Assembly (NCBI GenBank): GCA_963281255.1
Contig: OY725504.1
Coordinates: 62,001 to 126,000 of the forward strand
Length of the DNA stretch: 64,000 bases
Source: Aphrocallistes beatrix
Taxonomy: Eukaryota > Porifera > Hexactinellida > Sceptrulophora > Aphrocallistidae
Direction: 5' to 3'
Within the stretch, counting starts at the first letter, position 1; each line of letters begins with the position of its first letter. The notes below the pieces were generated by a model. The model worked only from the letters and a program-made list of their open reading frames with translations. It had not been told where the DNA came from and ran no database searches. Shown one piece after another: positions 12,601-25,900 of this stretch. A program made the translations under genes and the position numbers.

Positions 12601-13386
12601 ATATTATTAATCACATTTTACTGCGAACAATTGCCCCTTCAGACGTTGCAAGTCTTATGAAATATGGCATCCTCTCGCACAATAGTAACTCATTACTATT
12701 CAGAAGAGGTTAATGCACTAACAAATACGTCGTGAAGCTAGACTCACCGGAGCATACACGAGCTTGTAGAAGTCTTCGTTATCGGTGACCTCAGGGGACA
12801 TGGGCTCCTCCAATCCCGGATTGTCTGCCTCCATCGTTGACTCTGCCAGCTCCTGTTTGGTGAGAGGTTTCCCGCTCCCACTCCCACTCCCATTTCCGCT
12901 CCCGTCCACGCTCACTGACTCATAGCCTGCCTTGGACCCTCCGAGTTTGAGACCTTTCTTAGAGAACCTCTTCCCGGATCCGGACTCCGGGTCTGCCTCC
13001 CCGTAGAGGCGCCGGAAGCCCCCCAGCTTCCCCACGCAGGCCATGTCCCGCACGTGCTTGCCCCGGCTGCGCAGGTAGTAGAAGAAGATGACCAGCACGA
13101 TGACTGCCAGCACCAGCAGGATGATGCAGACGATCACGATGATGAGGCCTGCGATCAGGCTGTTGATGCCGGACTCCCCCGGCGTGGCCCGCGCAGTGGA
13201 GGGCGTAGTGTCTGTGGGAGTGTTGGTAGAGGAGGAGGTGTCCTCTGTCTGCCTGCTTCCTGTCGTTGTGTCTGCTATGGTGGTGGTTGTAGCTGTTGTC
13301 TGAGGTGTCGTAGTTCTAACTAATACAATCGGTGGCATAGTTGTGGTGGTTTCTAATGTCGGTGTTGATGCTACAGTTGTTGTTGG

Positions 13387-13417
<31 letters not shown>

Positions 13418-15226
13418 ACAGTTGTTGTGCTAGTAGGAGTTGAGGTGGTATTGGGAGGAGTGGTGGTGCTAGAAGTGGTTGTAAGGGGAGGAGTGGTGGA
13501 AGGAGTGGTGGTAGGAGATTCGCTGATAGTCGCGTTGGCATTCGTGAGTGCATTGATCGCGTCAACTCTCACAAACTCCACCTCTGAGAGGAGAATGTAG
13601 TCAGCCCCTGCATCGAATTCCATCGTAACCTTAACGTAGCTAGCTTGCGTTGGAGTATTTCTAGTGAAACTCTTCACTCTAACTTTTCCTTCCAGGCTGA
13701 ACACTTCCGGAGAATTGAACGAGAGTGTTCTCTCCTTGTGGTCAGTGAAGATGACGTTGACAGGTGCTGATACATTGTTACTGCTGTCTTCCCAGAAGAT
13801 CAGATTGACTCTGTCGAACTGCTGGGTGGTCTTTAGGAGAAAGAGAACTTCTATGCTCGAGGTGTTACTTCTCTTCCATCCGAGCCACTGAGCAGGAGAG
13901 CTCTCTGCATTCACTCCTGTGCACAAAAAGTATGAGATACATTCTCAAACAGGATTCTCGACCTGTTGTGTTGCTATTGTATCTCTTCACTAGTTACATA
14001 GTCTTATTGATTAACTGTATTGCAAACTTTTCTTTTTGTGGGGACACTATTCCCCATGACTCCCTGGATGAGAATTCATTTCCTTTAACGATTTTACAAA
14101 AACAAAGTTGTCAAGTGGGATACTGTCATAATTGTGAGATCCCAGCACTAAATAATTGCACTTCTTTCATGCAATCGAGTTTAAAACAACACAAGCTTAT
14201 TGCATGGACTATACTATGCACCATTTCATGTGCCCAACGAACTCCTAATAATATGCGTATACACGATGTACTCTTGTATAATGTACTTTGTTATATGAAA
14301 ATCAATACAAGCAAGTTCCATGGAACTTTAATTCTAGCAATGAATAATTGACTTGCAACAATGCTACGTATTCCTTAATGTTCAATTACCTACTGTCCCG
14401 TCCGTGAGTATTCCGGTTCCTCCTGACAGGTACCCGTCAGAAGTTATTCCGGTGTAGCTAGAGTCCGTGTACAAGTTCCCGTATGTGTCTGCAGAGGCCT
14501 GTACCAGGTTGTATTGGTGGAGAGGTCCTGTGTTCACTGAGGGAGCATCACTTCCTGACACTTCACACCCGTAGAACTCCACTCGCATACATACCTCATT
14601 CATCACAGTACTCAATAGATTATCTATGGTTAAGACCTAGAAACATATGAATAATACTGTGCAGCTTAAAATAATATTTGTTAAAGCACTGTTTAACAAA
14701 CCTCGAATCTGACTCCATCCACTCTGACTGGTTCGAAACTGAGTCTCGTAGTTCTCCCATTTGCAACAGTTCCTCCCAGGCCTTTCCAGTTATAATAAGG
14801 TACGCTGTTACCACCGTTTGTCCCTGCCTTGAATGGAACGCTGAATCCAGTATAAGCCTGATACACTTTGAGTTCTATCCCTATATTCCCTATAGCTGCT
14901 GTGCTGATGCAATTTGATCCAGCTGGTCCCTGCTGGATGTCCATGGCGGTTATCCAGTAGTTGGGGGAGTTCCTGTTTTGTAGTATGAACTCTATGTTCG
15001 GTCTTGTGAACGTTGTGGAACCTTGTTTTCTTATTATTAATGGATTTCTGCTGTCCAACAGAGGAAGTCCTGTTATGTAAGCTGGATCATCTCCCAGTCT
15101 GTCTCTTGTGAATGTGGTCTTCGTCGGGTCTACACTAATGACATCTCGCAGGATTGGAGTGTTGCATTGCTGTGCTGTAGCTGTATGTAACAACACGATG
15201 AGTGTTAATAATGCAAAATTCCTCAT
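9660..15226 (-). CDS. Receptor C: DDR-like receptor tyrosine kinase
   Basis: Seven exons (complement): 14702-15226, 14390-14636, 12748-13916, 12339-12551, 10735-11085, 10141-10352, 9660-9981, giving 1012 residues. Order: signal peptide, discoidin domain (CNTPILRD to VEFYGC), DS-like domain ([16 protein letters not shown]), long Thr-rich mucin-like stalk, membrane helix (about 505-535), juxtamembrane segment with Tyr sites (YSSV, YSNI, YETP), and kinase (about 719-1012). Kinase motifs are complete: GNGHFGEV loop, IAIKK lysine, KEVKF Glu helix, [20 protein letters not shown]. The pattern LYxxxY..GRAxLPIRWM and VCxRVExYGC closely follow vertebrate DDR1/DDR2. Intron 4 (11086-12338) is the largest of the gene, and I see no gene within it. 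Orthology to DDR needs a tree; the architecture is clear. Confidence 0.88.
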
Positions 15227-15250
15227 TTATTTTACAACACTTCGTATGCG

Positions 15251-15262
15251 TATATATATATA
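15251..15262 (-). promoter_or_regulatory. TATA-like box of receptor C
   Basis: An alternating TA run lies about 25-36 bases upstream of the C start codon at 15226, matching the spacing seen in the other array genes. Confidence 0.45.
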
Positions 15263-15599
15263 TTCGTAGAACAGATATGTGTGTGAAGTAAGATGAATAA
15301 ATTATCATCATAGACTTACTTATCTCGTATTTATCTAACTTACCTCCCATTGCATCAAGTTACATTAGAGACATGAGCTGTGTAATTCCATCTCTGAGCT
15401 TACTCTGTGCACTTTCTAATACAATGGACATTCAGTTTAATTTATTGTATTAACATTATAAATAATTACTCAAAAACAACATATATTTATTGCTGTGTAG
15501 TCAGTGGAAAGGGTAGTATTTATTCTTCTCAGGAATGGGAATCTTACTGTCTGGACTGTCCTAGAGGAAGATTGCATTAATTAAACCACATTGCAACCT
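15263..15599. other. Intergenic stretch between receptors C and D
   Basis: AT-rich, with no coding potential seen. It holds the upstream region of C and the 3' end of D (both minus strand). Confidence 0.5.
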
Positions 15600-17605
15600 T
15601 TACACATAAATCCCAGTACTCCCCTCACTCACCTCAATCTGAGAGTAGTAGTGGTATTCCTCTGTGTCCATTCTTTCTCGTGTTTTGCTGGCAGATCCTG
15701 ACTCAGTTGTATCTAGTATGTGATAGTTACGTAGTTCCACTGATTTCATGGGTACATAGGTCCCCTCCTCCTCCTCCTCTCCTCCCTCCCTACTCAACTC
15801 TACTTTGCTCCTGTTCCATCCACAACAACAACAATAACAACAACAGATCGTGAAGATGAGTATTAGCATTAAGTTAAGACAAAGTGAGAAAGCCAGCCCT
15901 GCCCCCAAAGCAGTCAGTAGCACAGTCTGCTGACTGCAGCAGGTGCTAGTCAATGCTGTGGCAGAGCTGTGGAAGTGAGTGCTGGAGTGGGATGTGTTGG
16001 AGGTTGCATTGGGATAGAACAGTGTCCTATTGCTAGAGTGTTCTGTAGTCGATAGATTGGACATCGAATATTTTGTTGTGAAAGTGATATTATTGCTTAT
16101 GTGTGAGACGCTATGAGGTGATTGAGTTGTGTTTGTTGTAACATTATTCATAAGTGTCTGTGTTGTGTTTGTTGTTATTTGTGTCGTGGTTCCCTGTTCT
16201 GATGACGTCATGGTTCTTCGCGTGGTGTGAGGAGAGGTTGAGTTTAACATCGGAGTTGTGCTGTGAGTGAAGCTGGTATGCGTCGTTACGTTCTCTCCTG
16301 TCACGAGGTTAGTAGCGCTGCCTAGCACATCTCCTACTATCTGGATTTCTGTGATCAGAATGGTGTCGGAGTGTGTGCCATATTCTAAGGACAGTTCGAT
16401 GTAACTGACACCTGCCAAACTGTCTCGACTCAGAGCTAGCAGCTTCAATCGCTGAGTGACATTTGACACATCAGTGTTGTGGAGTGGAATGGTGCCATTG
16501 TTTTGATCTGAGATGCGAACTGTTCCTAACCCTGACACCTCGTCTTCCCAGTAGTAGAGGTTGATTCTGTTGATTTGTTGTCTCCTCTTGAAGAGGAAGA
16601 GAATATCCACTCTAACTGTCTCCTCTCTACCCCACCCCACCCACTCAACAGGAGTTCCAGCAGCGTCTCGACCTAATGACAGAACTCTTGATGTCAGCTC
16701 AACATCAGGTCATTTATTTATAGACTACTACCTACTGTCCCGTCCGTGAGTATTCCGGTTCCTCCTGACAGGTACCCGTCAGAAGTTAATCCGGTGTAGC
16801 TAGAGTCCGTGTACAAGTTCCCGTATGTGTCTGCAGAGGCCTGTACCAGGTTGTATTGGTGGAGAGGTCCTGTGTTCACTGAGGGAGCATCACTTCCTGA
16901 CACTTCACACCCGTAGAACTCCACTCGCATGCATACCTCATTCATCACAGTACTCGTGAGGGGATCTATGCTTAGGACCTATGGAACATAACCGTATTAT
17001 ATTCCAGTGGAAATGTGACATGATAAATCAGTGCATACCTTTATCCTTATTCCGTCACCTGCTACCGGTTGTAGACTGAACCTCACCACCCTCCCATTCC
17101 CCACACTGCCCCCTAGCTTCTTCAGATTGATGGTCGGGTTGCTGTTGGATCGGTCCCTCCCCTCCCTGAAAGGGGTGTCGATAGCCCAGTACCCTCCCCC
17201 CAGCCTCACCTCCACACTGATCTCCTCCACCACGGCCGAGCTGGTGCAGTCCGGCCCAGCCGGCCCCTGCTGGAAGTCCAGGGCCGTGATCCAGTAGAGC
17301 GGAGAGCCGCTGCTCCTCTCCTCCAGCAGGAGACTGGGCGTGGTGAACCCTGGGAGTCGGATGGTCAGCGGGGAGGAGCTGTTCAGGGTGGGGAGTCCCC
17401 TGATGAAGGCGGAGTCGCTCTCTCCCAAGTTCTCCAGTGTGTATCTGAGCTTGGAGCTGTCCTGAGCTATGACGTCACGCAGCAAGGGTGTGTAGCACTG
17501 CAGTGCTGCTGTGTTCGCGTAGACTGGGAGTGTCAATAGTAAGAGCACTGCCTTCAGAGCTCTCGTCTGGAGTGACCCGGTTGCAATCTCATTCCTAAGT
17601 GTCAT
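15600..17605 (-). CDS. Receptor D: DDR-like kinase-less receptor with short YxxM tail
   Basis: Three exons (complement): 17039-17605, 16732-16978, 15600-16672, giving 628 residues. Signal peptide (hydrophobic LLLLTLPVYA), discoidin domain (CYTPLLRD to EFYGC), DS-like domain (EWVGWGREE, INLYYWED), and a stalk very rich in Thr, Ser and NxT/S glycosylation sites. Then a membrane helix ending in a Cys cluster and a tail of about 75 residues. The tail contains TYVPM (YxxM, the PI3-kinase SH2 consensus), NYHIL, YYSQI and terminal IYV. There is no kinase. Exon 2 is almost identical to that of C and E although exons 1 and 3 are well diverged, which suggests gene conversion. The next gene downstream is C. 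Confidence 0.85.
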
Positions 17606-18088
17606 GTCATGCCACTATACTATCCATAATCAAACTCAATCTACTTTACAGATTTACATTTACTTTTCCTATAAACTATACGACTAATACTCATAATACA
17701 GTGTAAGATGCAATATTGTTGAACTCGCGTAGATGCTTAGGAAACCTGCCAAATTATACTTACTCAGGCCTATACTACGTCTACACCCGATCATCACATC
17801 ATCAGTTATTTCACATTAAAATTTCTACTCAGAAGCATATTAGAACGACGTGAGATTTGTTTGTTGATCTTCGTGTTTGCTGGGAGGGTTTGATTACATT
17901 GTGGTATGGTTAGTAATGTAAATTGTGCATTAAACGCACACCTTGATCATATCCTTAACAAACTCAAAGAAGTTTATAATTACACACTAATACACAATAA
18001 TAGAAAGTTGAAGGGGTAGCACACTCACAAACAAGCTGTGCAGATAAGTAAAATCAGTTAGTTAACAGCTTCCACTGAGCCGTGGCAC
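17606..18088. other. Intergenic stretch between receptors D and E
   Basis: AT-rich, no coding potential seen. Its right part (about 17960-18088) resembles 22865-22959, the 3' flank of F. Confidence 0.5.
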
Positions 18089-21000
18089 TCAAATGGCCAC
18101 CTCGTACACACTGAACTCCGTCTCACTGCTCAGCTGGAGGTTCAGCTGGGAGAAGCTAGGCCTCTTGTCCGGATCCAGCAGCAGGCACTGGGACACGATG
18201 GACCAGATTGTGTCCGTGGCGTAGGTGGGTCTCGCCAGTCGCATCCTGTTCTCCTTGTTGTTCATGACGTCACGGATCAGGTCCTGGTCTGTCATGGAGT
18301 CGTAGGGACGGGACTCTCCCTTCACCATGATCTCCCAGACCGTGATTCCGAACGAGTACACGTCCGACTTCACAGTGAAACGTCCGTAGAACGACTCTGT
18401 AGCCATCCACCTAGTCAACCGCATGGTAACACACTTGTAACAATGGAATGTAGCACCGTTTGGGCTATCTCCTCACCTGATGGGGAGGATGGCCCTCCCT
18501 GTGATCTTGAAGTACTCACTGCTGTACAGGTTCTGAGACATTCCAAAGTCTGCCACCTTGACAGTGTAGTTGCTACCGACCAGACAGTTCCTTGCGGAGA
18601 GGTCCCTGTGGATGTAGTTCCTGTCTGAGAGGTACTCCATGCCTGCGGCCACCTGCTGTCCCATGTACACCATGCAGTCTTTGTTTACCTATCAACACGT
18701 GACTCTCTCAAAATATATCATTTAAATCTGACATAATGGCTTAGTTTATTCCTTTTTTAAACCATTCTTATGTAAAATGGCTCAGTTCGGATTTAGTGTG
18801 TAAAAAGCATCCATTCTTTTGAACTCATTCACATTTACACATACCTCTCCTCCTCTGAGATTGGCCCCCTTCGTCTCCACGTACTGACACCCCTTCAGGA
18901 ACTGAGCCATGTCTCCATTCTCCATGTACTCCATCACGAGGAATCGGTCCTGTTCCTCCTCCAGACACACCCCCAGCAGTCTGATCACGCTAGAGTGGGA
19001 CAGTCGAGCCATGAACTTGATTTCCTTCCCGAACGCCTCCTTCGTCTCGGGAGAAGGGTCCGACATCAGTTTCTTGATTGCCACTTTCACACCTTGCTGT
19101 TTCGAGGTTCCGATGCCTAGGTCTTCGGGAGAGATTTTCGGAAGGGTTGCGAGCAAAACTTCTCCGAACTGTCCGTTGCCTAAGAAACTATCCTACAAAC
19201 AGATAATGTAGTAAAGCTTTCATATTGCAAAAAATTCAACTTCTTTTTTATTAGGAGATTTTTGTATGAATCTAGTTTTTGCGCCATTCCCTGTTGCTAT
19301 CGATTTTTGAACAGTTGTTGATGTTGGTAAATCCTTGTGCTGCAGTTTATTTATTAGTTTCACTATTTACTCCAAATCTTGAAGGGCACTGCCCTCGCTC
19401 TTATACCATTAATTTATTGGGGAGTTTTGGCCTGCCATTCTACATAAGATCCGTTATCTCACCTCTCTAACATCGCTAGGAGAGAAATGCATTGATTCCT
19501 TCTCTTCTGTCAGGAGGGGTAGGGTCCCGTAGACACTAGTCATCGGCACGAATCCACTCAGAGAGTCCTGGGAGGCGTGTCCGTCCACCTCGTCCCTCCG
19601 CAGGAGAGATAGATCCAACCGATCCTCGTATATCTAATGGTAAAGTCGAATAAGTTACCTTATTTATGTCTGTATTTATACTTTATCAAGCATAGGCATT
19701 GTATGTCTTAGAATGGACAATGCTAGTGGAATCTAGATACGTATATCGTAGTGCTACTTACTGTGTGCAAGATCTTTAAGTCCTCGCCCCCTTTGTATTT
19801 TTTGTTATCGTCAGACACAGTTTCTACCTCCATCAATTCGTAGTATATCCTGTTTTCTCCGCCATCCTCCGTTGCAATACCTGAGTATCCCTTCTTACTC
19901 CTCTTCTCATCCTCCTCAATGTTCATGTACTGCGGGTGCTTAGTATCCTGATTGACAGGGTTATACAGTTCCAAGTATGTCATCTTATCCTGTTTATGTC
20001 TTAAATTGTTTTTACTTTCTCTCCTCACCAGATAGAAAGCTGCTAGCACGACCAATACATTTACCAATATTAGCAGTATTGTCAGCAATAGCATCAGTGC
20101 TGTGATTACTACTTGTATTGTTAATATGGTCGTCATCGATGTAGTAGACTCAGCTGTGATAGCAGATGTTACGAAATGCGTGTTGGCTGTACTTCTTGTA
20201 GCTTTTGTAAGTGTTTCTGTTGTTGAGGTTGTCGTTGTGTCTGCTATGGTGGTGGTTGTAGATGTTGTCTGAGGTGTCGTAGTTCTAACTAATTTAATCG
20301 GAGACATAGTTGTGGTGGTTTCTAATATCGGTGTTGATGTTACAGTTGTTGGTGTTGTTGTTGGTGTTGTTGTTGTTGTTGTTGGTGTTGTTGTTGTTGT
20401 TGTTGTTGGTGGTGGTGTTGGTGGTGTTGTTGTTGTTGTTGTTATTGTTACAGTTGTTGTGCTAGTTGGAGTTGAGGTGGTATTGGGAGGAGTGGTGGTG
20501 CTAGAAGTGGTTGTAAGGGGAGGAGTGGTGGTAGGAGATTCGCTGATAGTCGCGTTGGCATCCGTGAGTGCATTGATCGCGTCAACTCTCACAAACTCCA
20601 CCTCTGAGAGGAGAATGTAGTCAGCCCCTGCATCGAATTCCATCGTCACCTTAACGTAGCTAGCTTGCGTTGGAGTATTTCTAGTGAAACTCTTCACTCT
20701 CACTTTTCCTTCCAGGCTGAACACTTCCGGAGAATTGAACGAGAGTGTTCTCTCCTTGTGGTCAGTGAAGATGACGTTGACAGGTGCTGATACATTGTTA
20801 CTGCTGTCTTCCCAGAAGATCAGATTGACTCTGTCGAACTGCTGGGTGGTCTTTAGGAGAAAGAGAACTTCTATGCTCGAGGTGTTACTTCTCTTCCATC
20901 CGAGCCACTGAGCAGGAGAGCTCTCTGCATTCACTCCTGTACACAGAAAGTATGAGATACATTCTCAAACAGGATTCTCGACCTGTTGTGTTGCTATGAT

Positions 21001-22009
21001 AGCTTCACTATTTTAAAACAACACAAACTACTGCATGAGGTATGCACCATTTCATGTACCTAAAGAGTTCCTAATACATAATGTACTTTGTTATATGAAA
21101 ATCGATCCATGGAACTTTAATTCTAACAATGAATAATTGGCTTGCAACAATGCTACGTATTCCTTAATGTTCAATTACCTACTGTCCCGTCCGTGAGTAT
21201 TCCGGTTCCTCCTGACAGGTACCCGTCAGAAGTTATTCCGGTGTAGCTAGAGTCCGTGTACAAGTTCCCGTATGTGTCTGCAGAGGCCTGTACCAGGTTG
21301 TATTGGTGGAGAGGTCCTGTGTTCACTGAGGGAGCATCACTTCCTGACACTTCACACCCGTAGAACTCCACTCGCATGCATACCTCATTCATCACAGTAC
21401 TCAATAGATTATCTATGGTTAAGACCTAGAAACATATGAATTATATTGTGCAGCTTAAAATAATATTTGTTAAAGCACTGTTTAACAAACCTCGAATCTG
21501 ACTCCATCCACTCTGACTGGTTCGAAACTGAGTCTCGTAGTTCTCCCATTTGCAACAGTTCCTCCCAGGCCTTTCCAGTTATAATAAGGTAGGCTGTTAC
21601 CATCCTTTATCCCTGCCTTGAATGGAACGCTGAATCCAGTATAAGCCCGATACACTCTGAGTTCTATTCCTATATTCCCTATAGCTGCTGTGCTGATGCA
21701 ATTTGGTCCAGCTGGTCCCTGCTGGATGTCCATGGCGGTTATCCAGTAGTTGGGGGAGTTCCTGTCTTGTAGTATGAACTCTATGTTCGGTCTTGTGAAC
21801 GTTGTAGAAACTTGTTTTCTTATTATTAATGGATCTCTGCTGTCCAACAGAGGAAGTCCTGTTATGTAAGCTGGATCATCTCCCAGTCTGTCTCTTGTGA
21901 ATGTGGTCTTCGTCGGGTCTACACTAATGACATCTCGCAGGATTGGAGTGTTGCATTGCTGTGCTGTAGCTGTATGTAACAATACGAGGATTGTTATTAT
22001 TAAGATCAT
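18089..22009 (-). CDS. Receptor E: DDR-like receptor tyrosine kinase, mosaic of C and F
   Basis: Seven exons (complement): 21491-22009, 21179-21425, 19762-20936, 19463-19633, 18845-19192, 18477-18688, 18089-18410, giving 997 residues. Signal peptide, discoidin and DS-like domains and the first part of the Thr-rich stalk are nearly identical to C. From about 20234 leftward (rest of stalk, membrane helix, juxtamembrane LYNPVNQDT, kinase) the gene follows F instead. Kinase motifs are intact: [38 protein letters not shown]. Its kinase differs from that of F by only a handful of residues. Juxtamembrane tyrosines include ELYNPV, QYMNI and YYELM. Confidence 0.88.
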
Positions 22010-22039
22010 TTAGCCATGTAGGTCTTTAGAACTCAAGCA

Positions 22040-22045
22040 TATATA
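22040..22045 (-). promoter_or_regulatory. TATA-like box of receptor E
   Basis: TATATA on the minus strand begins 31 bases upstream of the E start codon at 22009. Confidence 0.45.
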
Positions 22046-22959
22046 CGCACTCATTTACTGTACTACTTACGTAAAACTACTTTTGTATATGGATAGGATA
22101 TTGGGTATTGTGGCATTCTGATAGTTACCGCCAAATAATAGTTTAAGTATTTAATCATGTGCTATGGTTAATGAAGCTAATTTTGTATACATACTGTCTA
22201 ATCATTCTGATGTCCTAGTTTCGGCTCATGTCTCTTGATGACCAATTAAATGAGAAGTTAGTTTGAATGGTCCTATTGTAGTTTCTCAGTGTTTCTGCGA
22301 AGCACTTTGCCAAATAAAGAGTTTTACCTATTTAATTTGAATAAACTACATTACGAGTATTATTGTAAAGCGCTATGAAGACATCTATACACTGAGTCTG
22401 AATATCCAGGATTATGCGCGTTCTTACTTCGATTAGACTAACGGCCACCGAACGGACTGACCTGAAACGCTAAACAGATAAACATTAGAGAATCACCGCC
22501 CCTTTGTAGTTTCAGCTTTCACTGAATTTAGATTTATTTTTTCTTACTGTACTTTAATTAGATTCTATGTTTACTTTACTGGTGTAGCGGCTTTGCCTCT
22601 TTTATAGTATTCACTATATCTTATTCAAAAGCAACCTCAGTTCGATATTGCAACTCTTAAATTAGAAATGTAGAAGTGCACACAATCGTTTGAGATTTTT
22701 ATCCCTAATATTATAGTTCTATACTTGAGTCTGTCACAAACTATTCGATCCGTGTAGAATTAGGCAGGGCCGAACAGATTACTAAACATTTCTGAAATAT
22801 TTGGTCCGGCCAGACCGAACGACATTAGGTCGAAATTTCAAAAAACTAAATTCTTCAAAAAGCAGTTTATAATTACACATGAATATACACAATCATAGAA
22901 AGTTAAAGGGGTAGCAAAGTAAAATCAGTTAATTAACAGCTTCCACTGAGCCGTGGCAC
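22046..22959. other. Intergenic stretch between receptors E and F
   Basis: About 0.9 kb of AT-rich DNA with no coding or RNA gene that I can support. The segment next to F (22865-22959) matches the 3' flank of E. Confidence 0.5.
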
Positions 22960-25900
22960 TCAAATGGCCACCTCGTACACACTGAACTCCGTCTCACTGC
23001 TCAGCTGGAGGTTCAGCTGGGAGAAGCTAGGCCTCTTGTCTGCATCCAGCAGCAGGCACTGGGACACGATGGACCAGATTGTGTCCGTGGCGTAGGTGGG
23101 TCTCGCCAGTCGCATCCTGTTCTCCTTGTTGTTCATGACGTCACGGATCAGGTCTTGGTCTGTCATGGAGTCGTAGGGACGGGACTCTCCCTTCACCATG
23201 ATCTCCCAGACCGTGACTCCGAACGAGTACACGTCCGACTTCACAGTGAAACGTCCGTAGAACGACTCTGTAGCCATCCACCTAGTCAACCGCATGGTAA
23301 CATACTTGTAGCAATGGAATGTAGCACCGTATGGGCTATCTCCTCACCTGATGGGGAGGATGGCCCTCCCTGTGATCTTGAAGTACTCACTGCTGTACAG
23401 GTTCTGAGACATTCCAAAGTCTGCCACCTTGACAGTGTAGTTGCTACCGACCAGACAGTTCCTTGCGGAGAGGTCCCTGTGGATGTAGTTCCTGTCTGAG
23501 AGGTACTCCATGCCTGCGGCCACTTGCTGTCCCATGTACACCATGCAGTCTTTGTTTACCTATCAACACGTGACTCTCAAAATATCTCATTTAAAATCAG
23601 GCTTGAGTTTATTCCTTTCTTAAACCATTCTTATGTAAAATGGCTCATTTTACTGTGTAAAAAGCATCCATTCTTTTGAACTCATTCAGTTCGTACAGCG
23701 ATACTTCGTATCACACATCTACACATACCTCTCCTCCTCTGAGGTTGGCCCCCTTCGTCTCCACGTACTGACACCCCTTCAGGAACTGAGCCATGTCTCC
23801 ATTCTCCATGTACTCCATCACGAGGAACCGGTCCTGTTCCTCCTCCAGACACACCCCCAGCAGTCTGATCACGCTAGAGTGGGACAGTCGAGCCATGAAC
23901 TTGATTTCCTTCCCGAACGCCTCCTTCGTCTCGGAAGAAGGGTCCGACATCAGTTTCTTGATTGCCACTTTCACACCTTGCTGTTTCGAGGTGCCGATGC
24001 CTAGGTCTTTGGGAGAGAATGTCGGGAGAGTTGCGAGCATAACTTCTCCGAACTGTCCGTTGCCCAGGAAATTCTCCTAAAAAGAATTTAAATTAATTAG
24101 TCCATTTGGAAAAATATTATATCCCAGGATTATTCAGGGGATTTTTGGATGAATCAGAGAGTATTGCATAAATGCATGGTTTAGATATTCTACTCGTTTA
24201 GTGATATTAAGAAAGTTGGTATATCCTGATCAGTGGGAGCTAAGCTCAGTGTTCGATCTGTCACATTTTATTTAGTTCCCCGTTATTTTAAGAGTTGTTT
24301 GTATGTAGTACTACGTATAAAGTCATGTTCAAGTGCTTCTTACCAAATCATATAGGATAGGCTTGACAGTGAGTTTTGCAACTAATAACCGTAGGTAGAT
24401 GAAGAATAGTGTTACGTAGAAGTGTGCTATTTTCAATTTTTCCCTCGTAACGTCTGATTATCGTATGCAGGGTGTCCTCACGCTGTACTCACCTCTCTAA
24501 CGTCGCCAGGAGAGAAGTTCCTGGGTCCCTCATCCTCTGTGAGGAGGGCGGGAGCCTCGTAGATGCTGGAGATCGGTAGGAAGCTGCTGAGAGAGTCGAA
24601 TGAGTCACGAGGGGGCAGTGCCTCCATTCCATCCCTCGGGGAGAGAGAGAGGTCGAACTGAGGCTCCTCGTAGATCTGGTCCACCTTCTTCTTGGGGGGT
24701 TTGGTCTTGGATGGTTTCTTCTGAACTGTCGCATACAGATCCTATGGTCAGGTTCTCTAATAGCTTACGGCTTAGGTTTTGTGTGACAATCGCAAAAAAA
24801 TAAAATTGAGATTGATAATAATGGGTTTAATAGGCTTCCCACGGATGTTAGATATATTATTCGATTGAAAAACTAGAGAGTAAGGGTAGGAATTCACTCG
24901 CACTCCCATACATAACTTTTCCGTTTTTTCGGACATATGTTGAAAGTAATGTCCCGCGAAAACGTCACAAAAAGTGGAATTGTCCCGCTTTTCTGTGTGT
25001 AGGACGATACAAATATACTATGTCCCGCTAAAATACTATTTATGTCCCGCTTTTTCTTTCTAGAAGTGGCACGTATGCTCCCCACATCTGTAAACAGTTT
25101 TTTTACGTTAATGCATTCTGCATTTTAGGATATTGCAACAACTTAAGCTCTAACTTTATGTGATTCCACATGTAAAACTTCGTAACTCATCGACCCTACG
25201 ACTCGTACGTATACTCACCGCGGGGCGTGCGTATATGTTGAGGTCCTCCCCCTTCTCGTACCACTCATTATCTTTAGACAGAGTCTCCTTGTTCTCCACT
25301 TCAGAGTAGATCTTGTCGTCATTATCGCCATCCATAGCAATGCTGGAGTACCCCTTCCTCCCCCTCGCCCCTTTGCTCACCTCCTCTGGATTCTCGTACT
25401 CGCGGTCGCCAGTATCCTGATTAATTGGGTCGTACAAGCCTAAACCGTTCTCGTCGTTCAGTTTGGAAGACCTGAACTCCTTCCTATGCACCACCTTCCC
25501 TTCGCTGGACTTCTGTCTCCTCCTCCTCACCAGCAGGAACGCCACTACCACGAGTACGGCCACTAGCACCACTAGGAAGATCAGCAACACAGCTAGAACC
25601 ACGCCTATGATGGTGCCAGTGAGAGGGGTGTTGGAACTTGGAACGAGAAGTGTTGGAGTTACAGGAGTTGTGGCGGATGTTGTACTGAATTGAGATGTTG
25701 GTGTTGGTGTTAGATTGATAGTGGGATTTGTCGTTGTTGTTGTTGTTACCATCATGCTAGGAGATGTGCTAGGTATTATTGTTGTTGTTGTTGTTATTGT
25801 TGCTGTGGTGCTTACACTAAAAGTTTGAGCGATACTTGTTCTCGAACTTGGAATTGTAAACCTGGAAGTGTCTAGTACAGGTCCCAGTAAATTACTCCCT

